Positions 1 through 5,014 of a DNA stretch of 5,014 nt are shown one piece after another. The notes under the pieces are model-generated. The model made no database searches and was not told the origin of the DNA. It saw nothing but the letters and a program-made list of their open reading frames with translations. Source of the DNA: Candidatus Zhuqueibacterota bacterium 4572_119 (GTDB taxonomy: Bacteria; Zhuqueibacterota; Zhuqueibacteria; Thermofontimicrobiales; Thermofontimicrobiaceae); assembly GCA_002084535.1 (NCBI GenBank), contig NBLI01000173.1, forward strand, positions 1 through 5,014. The letters run 5' to 3'. Position 1 is the first letter of the stretch. Every line of letters begins with the position of its first letter. A program made the translations under genes and the position numbers.

Positions 1-107
1 TATTTTAAGATTTTTCATAAATTATGGTGCTATAACTTCAATATAAACAGTTTTTGTTTTGATTGGAAAATACCTAATTTTTACCTTTTTAGAGTTGACT
101 CATTTAA

Positions 108-140
108 TAATTCTAAAAGCAGCTTTTAGAGTTAGTTTTT
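108..140 (+). terminator. Probable rho-independent terminator of a gene left of the window
   Basis: Nine-base arms TCTAAAAGC (112-120) and GCTTTTAGA (122-130) are perfectly complementary around a single A. The pairing extends outward to 108 and 134 with one G-U wobble, giving about 13 pairs; the real loop would be CAG. Four bases of the extension and one G later, a run of five T follows (136-140), with more T beyond. A stem followed by a T run on the + strand fits an intrinsic terminator for a gene ending before this window. The stem is AT-rich, so it would be weak, and the T run starts slightly late. It could instead be a structural element or chance in AT-rich DNA. Confidence 0.4.
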
Positions 141-211
141 AGATTTTAAAGAAAAATGCTCAGGGTAAAAAAATTCAACATAATATTTTATTATAAATAT
201 TGAGCAAATGC

Positions 212-251
212 AGAAGCAAATTTCCCATCTGTAATTCAGGAATTTGCTTCT
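212..251. repeat. Perfect 11-bp inverted repeat in the lpxD leader region
   Basis: AGAAGCAAATT (212-222) is the exact reverse complement of AATTTGCTTCT (241-251). The 18-nt spacer allows two more C-G pairs (224-225 with 239-240) after one bulged T. It lies about 125 bp before the lpxD start. It could form an RNA hairpin in the leader, act as a second terminator, or be a binding site for a dimeric regulator. The loop is long for a terminator and the following bases (TCTCTTGTATTT) are only moderately T-rich. The repeat itself is certain; its role is unknown. Confidence 0.5.
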
Positions 252-377
252 CTCTTGTATTTGATACCTGCTGGTGAGAAAATAGTTTTACCAGATTTAA
301 GCAGCTATGTTTTACTCACTGGTTGGTAAATATTAAGCTTATTAATTTTCCATAATGTATGCTTAAAAAGGAGTGAT

Positions 378-1400
378 ATGGAACTCACTTTGGCTCAAAT
401 TGCTGAATTTGTTGATGGCGAATTGAAAGGGGACGGCTCGATAAAAATTGACGGGGTCGCGAAAGTGGAAGACGCTAAACCCGGCGAGATTACATTTATA
501 ACCAATCCCCGTTACGAAAAATTTATTGATACAACAAACGCGTCCGCGGTTCTGGTTGGAAAGGATTTTCCGGAAACCAGTAAAACCGTTATTCGCACTG
601 AAAACGCTTATTTCTCATTTTTAAAATTGCTGCGATACTTTCACCCACACGTTGAAATGCTGCCCGAAGGTATTCATCCCTCAGCAGTCATCGATGAGAC
701 GGCTGTAATTGGGAAAAATACCAGGATTGGCGCTTGCGTCGTTGTAGGAAAAAATTCTGTGATTGGCGAGAATGTACAGCTATATCCCGGTGTGGTCGTT
801 GGACAGGATGTAGAGATTGGCAATAATTCATTGATTTTTGCCAATGTGGTTTTCCGAGAACAGGTACGCGTGGGAAATAATGTAATTATCCATAGCGGAA
901 CAGTTGTTGGTTCTGACGGTTTTGGATTTGCCCGTGAAGGTGAAATTTACCATAAAATTCCGCAGGTTGGCATCGTCATTATTGAAGACAATGTAGAAAT
1001 TGGCGCTGGTTGTACCATTGACCGGGCGACCCTGGGAGCGACCATTATCCGCAATGGTGTTAAACTGGATAATTTAATTCAGATCGCGCATAATGTTGAG
1101 GTTGGTGAAAATACAGTCATCGCGGCGCAGACAGGAATTTCAGGCAGTACAAAACTTGGGAAAAATTCTATCATTGGCGGACAGGTTGGATTTGTCGGTC
1201 ATATTGAGGTCGGAGACGGCGTCACTGTGGCGGCACAGTCCGGCGTTTCCAAACCATTGCCACCAAATTCAGTGTATTTTGGTTATCCGGCGAGACCCAT
1301 TATGCAGGCGAAAAGAGAGGAAGCTGCTGTCAGAAAATTGCCCGATTTACTTAAACGGATCAACGAGCTTGAATCGAAAATAAATGAATTGACAAAATAG
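378..1400 (+). CDS. lpxD: UDP-3-O-(3-hydroxyacyl)glucosamine N-acyltransferase LpxD
   Basis: LpxD catalyses the third step of lipid A synthesis in the cytoplasm: it transfers a 3-hydroxyacyl chain from ACP to the free 2-amino group of UDP-3-O-acyl-glucosamine. The 340-residue protein matches the usual length of the family (about 340). Residues 1-95 form the uridine-binding N-terminal domain, with the family stretch GEITFITNPRYEKF at 36-49. Residues 99-295 are hexapeptide repeats (I/V-G-x-x-x patterns) that build a left-handed parallel beta-helix, and GSDGFGFA at 178-185 is a family signature. The catalytic histidine is H238 in LIQIAHNVEVG, equivalent to E. coli His239. The charged tail 310-340 looks like the C-terminal helix that helps bind ACP. 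The ATG follows AAGGAG (368-373) by 4 nt. The next gene, lpxC-fabZ, starts 198 bp downstream. Nothing is missing or unusual, and the identification is secure. Confidence 0.97.
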   Translation: MELTLAQIAEFVDGELKGDGSIKIDGVAKVEDAKPGEITFITNPRYEKFIDTTNASAVLVGKDFPETSKTVIRTENAYFSFLKLLRYFHPHVEMLPEGIHPSAVIDETAVIGKNTRIGACVVVGKNSVIGENVQLYPGVVVGQDVEIGNNSLIFANVVFREQVRVGNNVIIHSGTVVGSDGFGFAREGEIYHKIPQVGIVIIEDNVEIGAGCTIDRATLGATIIRNGVKLDNLIQIAHNVEVGENTVIAAQTGISGSTKLGKNSIIGGQVGFVGHIEVGDGVTVAAQSGVSKPLPPNSVYFGYPARPIMQAKREEAAVRKLPDLLKRINELESKINELTK

Positions 1401-1598
1401 GTATTATCAGAATCTCTCAAAGACACAGATTGAAAAAAATAGCTTTTCATGAAATTTATTTATGCCCAATTCGTTATTGGATCGGATAGTACGCGGTAAT
1501 ATTCTATTTTAAAAATACAAATAAATATTTACCAAGAAAAAAAATTGTTTATTAATTTGTTAGCGCGAATTAATTTTTCATATTGAAAGGGATGCTTC
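1401..1598. other. Intergenic gap between lpxD and lpxC-fabZ
   Basis: This 198-bp AT-rich spacer is long compared with the other gaps in the cluster. I find no terminator: the only hairpins are short, namely TGAAAA/TTTTCA at 1431-1449 and CCAAT/ATTGG at 1466-1480, with no T run after them. Promoter candidates are weak: TTGGAT (1477-1482) with TATTCT (1500-1505) at 17-bp spacing, or TTGTTT (1545-1550) with AATTAA (1568-1573). A separate promoter for lpxC-fabZ is plausible from the spacing but is not demonstrated. AAAGGG at 1586-1591 is the ribosome binding site of lpxC-fabZ. Confidence 0.5.
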
Positions 1599-3002
1599 AT
1601 GTTAAAAAAGCAAAGGACGATAAAAAAAACAGGCTCAATTTCTGGTATAGGTCTTCATACGGGAAATAAGGTAACGCTGACATTCAATCCGGCGCCTGAA
1701 AATTCCGGTATTCGCTTTAAACGGGTAGATGTGGAAAATTGTCCTGAAATATTGGCTGATATCGATCATGTTATTGATATTTCCAGGGGAACCACAATCG
1801 GGCAAAATGGCGTGGAAATACATACTGTCGAGCACGTGCTTGCTGCGGTTGCCGGATTGGAGATCGACAATATTTTGGTTGAACTGACCAACAACGAACC
1901 CCCTGTTGGTGATGGCTCTGCCATGCCGTTTGTGGAAATTTTACAAAAGGCGGAAATTGTTGAGCAATCCTCTCCCAAAGATTATGTGATAATTGAAAAG
2001 ACAATCGCTTATCATGACGATGAAAACAAGATTGATATTGTGGTTGTGCCTTCGGATCAGTTTCGTATTACCTTTATGGTAGATTATCAGAATCCCGCGC
2101 TTGGCACACAATATACGTCCCTTTATTCTTTGGAAGATGAATTCGTTTCAGAATACGCGACTTCGCGAACTTTTTGCTTCCTCCACGAAGTTGAAATGCT
2201 AAAAGAGCATGGTTTGATTAAAGGCGGAAATGTTGATAACGCGATAGTGATTTTAGACCGTGAATTAAAAGAGAGTGAGTTTGACAGGCTGAAGGATTTG
2301 TTCAAAATCCCTAAATCTACGATCCTTGGCGAAAACGGAATTTTGGATGGAAAGGTACTAAGATTTGATAATGAACCTGTTCGCCATAAAGCACTGGATT
2401 TAATTGGCGATTTGGCTTTGCTGGGAGCTCCTTTAATTGGTCATATTATGGCGGCGCGATCCGGACACGCGGCAAATGTCGAGTTAGTGAAAATGCTGCG
2501 CAAATTATTTGAGAAGAAAAAGATTGTAACAAAATATCAAAAGAGAGAAGCCGGCAAGGGTGTGGTACTCGATATTAACGCAATAGAAAAAATATTGCCG
2601 CACAGGTATCCATTTTTATTGGTGGATAAAATTATCGAACTTGTGCCTAAAGAAAGAGTGGTTGGAATAAAAAATGTTACTGTAAATGAACCATTTTTTG
2701 TCGGACATTTCCCTGGCAGACCGGTGATGCCTGGTGTATTAATTGTGGAAGCAATGGCACAGGTTGGCGGCATTTTATTGTTGGACGCGGAACAGGATCC
2801 TTCAAACAAACTGGTGTTTTTTACGGGAATCGATAAAGTGAAATTCAGAAGACCCGTATTGCCCGGGGATCAACTTCGGTTTGAACTGGAAATGCTGAAG
2901 TATCGGCGGTCCATTTGTAAAATGGTTGGCAAGGGTTTCGCGGGCGATGAGTTGGTTGTTGAGGCTGAGTTGTCAGCTGCTGTTGTTGATAATACCAAGT
3001 AA
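1599..3002 (+). CDS. lpxC-fabZ: Fused LpxC deacetylase / FabZ 3-hydroxyacyl-ACP dehydratase
   Basis: This bifunctional cytoplasmic enzyme of 467 residues has two domains. Residues 1-310 are LpxC, the zinc-dependent deacetylase that removes acetate from UDP-3-O-acyl-GlcNAc, the committed step of lipid A synthesis. Residues about 324-467 are FabZ, which dehydrates 3-hydroxyacyl-ACP to trans-2-enoyl-ACP in fatty acid elongation. In LpxC the zinc ligands are H79 (in HTVEHV), H263 and D267 (in RHKALDLIGD). E78 is the catalytic base, K264 and D271 are conserved, and H290 (in SGHAANVEL) matches E. coli His265. T191 lies in the conserved SRTFCF segment. In FabZ, LPHRYPFLLVD (333-343) is the family start, and the catalytic pair is H370 (GHFPGRPVMPG) and E384 (EAMAQ), spaced 14 residues apart as in E. 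coli. The two domains join through a short basic linker (about 306-320). Such fusions of about 460 residues are known from Bacteroidota and relatives. The ATG is 7 nt after AAAGGG (1586-1591), and both active sites look intact. Confidence 0.97.
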   Translation: MLKKQRTIKKTGSISGIGLHTGNKVTLTFNPAPENSGIRFKRVDVENCPEILADIDHVIDISRGTTIGQNGVEIHTVEHVLAAVAGLEIDNILVELTNNEPPVGDGSAMPFVEILQKAEIVEQSSPKDYVIIEKTIAYHDDENKIDIVVVPSDQFRITFMVDYQNPALGTQYTSLYSLEDEFVSEYATSRTFCFLHEVEMLKEHGLIKGGNVDNAIVILDRELKESEFDRLKDLFKIPKSTILGENGILDGKVLRFDNEPVRHKALDLIGDLALLGAPLIGHIMAARSGHAANVELVKMLRKLFEKKKIVTKYQKREAGKGVVLDINAIEKILPHRYPFLLVDKIIELVPKERVVGIKNVTVNEPFFVGHFPGRPVMPGVLIVEAMAQVGGILLLDAEQDPSNKLVFFTGIDKVKFRRPVLPGDQLRFELEMLKYRRSICKMVGKGFAGDELVVEAELSAAVVDNTK

Positions 3003-3038
3003 ATTTAGTAATCCTTGTTTTAGCGATAAAATATTAAC

Positions 3039-3045
3039 AAAGGAG
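3039..3045 (+). promoter_or_regulatory. Ribosome binding site fixing the TTG start of lpxA
   Basis: AAAGGAG lies 6 nt before the TTG at 3052-3054. It decides the lpxA start. The reading frame stays open upstream to an ATG at 2926, but that would overlap the end of lpxC-fabZ and add 42 residues with no place in LpxA. An internal ATG at 3070 would remove the start of the first beta-helix coil. Confidence 0.85.
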
Positions 3046-3051
3046 AATTTC

Positions 3052-3825
3052 TTGACTAATATCCATCCAATGGCTATTGTGGACAAAGATGCCCAACTTG
3101 GCAGTGATGTCACAATCGGGCCTTTTTCGATCGTTCAGGGTGATGTGTTGCTTGGTGATGGCTGCACGATTGGTTCTCATGTTTTTATCAATTCCGGATC
3201 TCGTTTGGGAAAAAAGTGTCGCGTGTTCAAAGGCGCGGTTGTTGGAACTGAGCCCCAGGACCTAAAATACGCCAATGAAAAAACCACGCTTGAAATTGGC
3301 GATAATACAACAATCAGAGAGTTTTGTACCCTGAACAGGGGAACAACTCATAGTATGAAAACATCAATCGGCAGTAATTGTTTGTTGATGGCTTATGTTC
3401 ATATCGCGCATGATTGTGTCATAGGTGATAATGTGATTTTGGCAAACGCTGTTAATTTGGCGGGTCATGTAACAATCGAATCTTTTGCCACGGTCGGAGG
3501 TATGACACCGATTCACCAATTTGCAAGGATTGGCTGCTATGCATTTATCGGTGGTGGATTAAGGGTGAGTAAGGATATTCCACCGTACATTTTAGCAGCC
3601 GGAGAGCCCATCAAGTATGCTGGTGTTAATAGAATCGGTTTATCTCGCAAGGGCTTTTCAGAGGAGACGATGAAAGAAATCAGAAATGCCTATAAGCTGC
3701 TTTATCGTTCCAGAAAAAATATTTCACAAGCATTGGCTGCGATGAAAGAACTTGATAGTCAAATTCCAGAAGTCAAGAATATCACGCAGTTTGTAGAATC
3801 TTCAAAAAGAGGAATAATTAAATAG
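3052..3825 (+). CDS. lpxA: UDP-N-acetylglucosamine acyltransferase LpxA (TTG start)
   Basis: LpxA catalyses the first, reversible step of lipid A synthesis: transfer of a 3-hydroxyacyl chain from ACP to the 3-OH of UDP-GlcNAc in the cytoplasm. From the TTG the protein has 257 residues, matching the family (about 255-265), and begins with TNIHPMAIVDKDAQLG, the normal LpxA N-terminus. Residues 4-180 are hexapeptide repeats of a left-handed beta-helix; 200-257 form the C-terminal helical domain (GFSEETMKEIRNAYKLLYRS). The catalytic base is H120 in VHIAHDCVIG (E. coli His125), with H117 matching His122 and K72 (QDLKYA) matching Lys76. N95 replaces E. coli His99. G168, in the position of the E. 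coli acyl-length ruler Gly173, suggests a long (about C14 or more) chain is accepted; this is inference. The gene lies 49 nt after lpxC-fabZ and is probably cotranscribed with it. Confidence 0.96.
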   Translation: MTNIHPMAIVDKDAQLGSDVTIGPFSIVQGDVLLGDGCTIGSHVFINSGSRLGKKCRVFKGAVVGTEPQDLKYANEKTTLEIGDNTTIREFCTLNRGTTHSMKTSIGSNCLLMAYVHIAHDCVIGDNVILANAVNLAGHVTIESFATVGGMTPIHQFARIGCYAFIGGGLRVSKDIPPYILAAGEPIKYAGVNRIGLSRKGFSEETMKEIRNAYKLLYRSRKNISQALAAMKELDSQIPEVKNITQFVESSKRGIIK

Positions 3826-3845
3826 CGGGAGATATTTGGCGCGAA

Positions 3846-4667
3846 ATGCAGTGGCGATTTTTAGATACGGGTGATGCTGATGGATTGATGAACATGGCAG
3901 TGGATGAAGTACTGGCAACGAAGAGCGTTCCCATACAAAAAGTCTGTGTGTTTCGTGTTTATCGCTGGAAACCATATACAATTTCCCTGGGTTTTAACCA
4001 GAATCCGGCAGAGTTGGATTTAGAAAAATGCGTTAAAGATGGTATTGGCGTTGTTCGGCGTCCCACTGGCGGGCGCGCAGTATTTCACGCGGAAGAGTTG
4101 ACTTACAGCGTGATTATTCCCAGAGAATCAGATTTTTATTCAAGAGATATTTTAACTACTTATAACCGAATTAGCGGCGGGCTTCTGGAAGGTTTACGTC
4201 TGTATGGTGTAGGTGCTGAATTTGTAGAGCGTTTTGGCAAGAGTGAAAAAAGTTCGGATTATAAAAATAGCATTCCCTGTTTTTCCAGTTCCGCTAAATA
4301 CGAGATTGCTTATGATAATAAAAAAATGGTAGGCAGCGCGCAAAGGCGCTACGAAAATTCTATTTTGCAGCATGGTTCAATATTAACCGGATCTTTTCAT
4401 CTGAAGCTGGCAGATTATATTTTTTTCAAACATGAAAATTCCGCGGCAAGATTTAAAGAAGACCTTGAAGACAAGACAATCTCAATTTCCCAAATAACAG
4501 GAAAACCGGTTGATTGGGAAAAATTGAAAAACGCTTTGAAATCCGGACTTGAAGAAAAATTTAATATAAATTTTACAAAAAGCCAAATAACGCCTCAAGA
4601 AATAAAAGAGGCAAAAATAATGATCAAAACCTACCCTAAAATAGGAGGTCAAAATCATGAAAATTAA
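3846..4667 (+). CDS. LipM-like octanoyltransferase / lipoate-protein ligase A family protein
   Basis: This 273-residue protein belongs to the biotin/lipoate A/B ligase fold family, which attaches octanoate or lipoate to a lysine of lipoyl domains (GcvH, E2 subunits). It has WRFLDTG at 3-9, NMAVDE at 16-21, RRPTGGRAVFH at 71-81 (the substrate-binding loop) and ELTYSV at 84-89. C145 in IPCF, then K160 in KKMVGSAQRR and LQHGSIL at 174-180, follow the pattern of Bacillus LipM, whose nucleophilic cysteine (Cys150) accepts octanoate from octanoyl-ACP. E. coli LplA lacks this cysteine, so an octanoyl-ACP transferase (EC 2.3.1.181) is my preferred reading; an ATP-dependent ligase or a LipL-like amidotransferase remains possible, so I give no symbol. 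The gene begins 20 nt after lpxA. Its ribosome binding site is poor (GGGAG at 3827-3831, 14 nt from the ATG), but the N-terminus fits the family, and coupling to lpxA translation may help. Its last 11 nt overlap the next gene. Confidence 0.88.
   Translation: MQWRFLDTGDADGLMNMAVDEVLATKSVPIQKVCVFRVYRWKPYTISLGFNQNPAELDLEKCVKDGIGVVRRPTGGRAVFHAEELTYSVIIPRESDFYSRDILTTYNRISGGLLEGLRLYGVGAEFVERFGKSEKSSDYKNSIPCFSSSAKYEIAYDNKKMVGSAQRRYENSILQHGSILTGSFHLKLADYIFFKHENSAARFKEDLEDKTISISQITGKPVDWEKLKNALKSGLEEKFNINFTKSQITPQEIKEAKIMIKTYPKIGGQNHEN
4643..4649 (+). promoter_or_regulatory. Strong ribosome binding site inside the end of the LipM-like gene
   Basis: AGGAGGT lies 7 nt before the ATG at 4657, a near-perfect Shine-Dalgarno sequence. 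It is embedded in the last codons of the upstream gene and supports a real, efficiently translated start for the secreted-protein gene despite the overlap. Confidence 0.85.
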
Positions 4668-5014
4668 GAGAGGAACCGTCTTAATTATCGTTTTGTTTCT
4701 ATCGGTATCCAGTTCAATTGGATTGGCGCAGGATTTCAACATTGAGAATCTCATTATGCCTCCGGAGGATACTCCAGATGAATTGAAAATGCAGTATGCT
4801 GTGGAGAATCTTGATGAGATTATGGATCCGCTTCTGGATTTATTCGGATTTTACAGTGGCGGTGGATTATATCATACGGCAGACGTTCATAGCCTGGGCG
4901 GCTTTGATGTCGGAGTACGCTTGGTTACCATGATGGTGAGTGATGAGCAGCAGCCGCCACTCCCCTGGCCCCAGGAAGAAGGATTGAGCGGTGGTGTTTT
5001 TCGTGATGTGACAC
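4657..5014 (+). CDS. Secreted or outer-membrane protein of unknown function (5' part only)
   Basis: The reading frame is open from the ATG to the right edge, giving 119 complete codons. Residues 1-24 are a clear Sec signal peptide: basic MKIKRG, a hydrophobic core (TVLIIVLFLSVSSSIG) and a cleavage site after GLA, leaving a mature N-terminus QDF. No lipobox cysteine is present, so it is not a lipoprotein. An acidic stretch follows (29-57), then DPLLDLFGFYSGGGLYHTAD (57-76) and a segment ending GGFDVGVRLV (81-90). The order 'Pro, Gly-rich turn, Y-x-T-A, H, G-F-D, alternating hydrophobic strand' recalls beta-barrel-like proteins of Bacteroidota (the DUF6588 type); I recall this from memory and have not tested it. 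The segment LPWPQEEGLSGGVF follows near the edge. The gene overlaps the LipM-like gene by 11 nt and so is probably in the same transcript. Export is well supported; the function is unknown. Confidence 0.8.
   Translation, partial: MKIKRGTVLIIVLFLSVSSSIGLAQDFNIENLIMPPEDTPDELKMQYAVENLDEIMDPLLDLFGFYSGGGLYHTADVHSLGGFDVGVRLVTMMVSDEQQPPLPWPQEEGLSGGVFRDVT

Larger units (their letters stand above)
1..377. other. AT-rich non-coding region upstream of lpxD
   Basis: This stretch is much richer in A and T than the genes that follow, and I find no supported gene in it. One reading frame is open from the left edge to a TAG at 127-129. Its translation is rich in Phe, Asn, Lys and Ser, as expected of random AT-rich DNA, and resembles no family I know. 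The region holds two clear inverted repeats (108-140 and 212-251) and a weaker pairing between GTGAG at 274-278 and CTCAC at 315-319. The lpxD ribosome binding site lies at its right end. I could not find a convincing promoter: TTGACT at 95-100 has no -10 box at proper spacing, and CATAAT at 351-356 lies too close to the ribosome binding site and lacks a -35 box. Confidence 0.7.

Noticed and set aside
95..123. TTGACT as a -35 box of a promoter
   Set aside because: At 16-18 bp downstream there is no TATAAT-like box, and the expected -10 position lies inside the hairpin.
1..129. Open frame from the left edge to TAG at 127, a possible 3' end of a gene
   Set aside because: The 42 codons read as a Phe/Asn/Lys/Ser-rich string with no recognisable motif, base composition matches the non-coding flank, and its stop lies inside the terminator-like hairpin.
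1093..1383. 96-codon + strand frame inside lpxD
   Set aside because: It overlaps the catalytic and repeat region of lpxD in another frame, has no ribosome binding site of note and no protein-like motif.
1551..1576. Repeated ATTAATTT flanking TAGCGCG before lpxC-fabZ
   Set aside because: The repeat is short, AT-rich and self-complementary, so it is easily produced by chance; I cannot distinguish it from background.
1635..2809. Several minus-strand frames of 60-90 codons opposite lpxC-fabZ
   Set aside because: They are antisense to an intact, well-conserved gene, rich in Ser, Cys and Pro, and resemble no family.
2926..3051. 42-residue N-terminal extension of LpxA
   Set aside because: It overlaps lpxC-fabZ, has no homologous counterpart in LpxA, and a strong ribosome binding site sits at the TTG at 3052.
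4482..4754. 90-codon minus-strand frame across the junction of the last two genes
   Set aside because: It is antisense to both the LipM-like gene end and the signal-peptide start, whose frames are well supported; its Phe/Ile/Leu-rich sequence is the complement of Lys-rich coding DNA.

Overview
The window carries a run of genes, all on the + strand, for the first steps of lipid A (lipopolysaccharide anchor) synthesis. In order they are lpxD (378-1400), a fused lpxC-fabZ (1599-3002) and lpxA (3052-3825). They are followed by a lipoate/octanoate attachment enzyme of the LipM/LplA family (3846-4667) and the first 119 codons of a secreted protein that runs off the right edge (4657 onward). The organism is therefore a Gram-negative (diderm) bacterium. 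The lpxC-fabZ fusion and the order lpxD / lpxC-fabZ / lpxA are hallmarks of Bacteroidota and related phyla (the FCB group). Strong Shine-Dalgarno sequences precede several genes (AAGGAG, AAAGGAG, AGGAGGT), which is unusual for classical Bacteroidota. This makes a neighbouring phylum such as Calditrichota, Ignavibacteriota, KSB1 or Marinimicrobia more likely; that placement is inference.

Layout. Positions 1-377 are AT-rich and hold no supported gene. They contain a terminator-like hairpin (108-140), probably ending transcription from a gene left of the window, and a second perfect inverted repeat (212-251) in the probable leader of lpxD. A 198-bp AT-rich gap separates lpxD from lpxC-fabZ and could hold a second promoter, although none is convincing. 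From lpxC-fabZ rightward the genes are close: 49 nt to lpxA (if it starts at the TTG at 3052), 20 nt to the ligase gene, and then an 11-nt overlap with the secreted-protein gene. This suggests one transcript.

How the genes work together. LpxA places a 3-hydroxyacyl chain on UDP-GlcNAc, LpxC deacetylates the product, and LpxD adds the second 3-hydroxyacyl chain. FabZ dehydrates the same 3-hydroxyacyl-ACP pool toward ordinary fatty acids, so the fused protein joins the committing enzyme of lipid A synthesis to its competitor for substrate. The LipM-like enzyme, if it is an octanoyltransferase, also draws on acyl-ACP. The locus can thus be read as a point where acyl-ACP is divided among lipid A, phospholipid and lipoate. 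The last gene encodes an exported protein, possibly an outer-membrane one.

All catalytic residues I checked are present and no gene looks broken. I see no mobile element, CRISPR array, tRNA or rRNA. The window looks like a well-ordered core-metabolism locus rather than a new defence or mobile system; the least explained items are the terminal secreted protein and the upstream hairpins.
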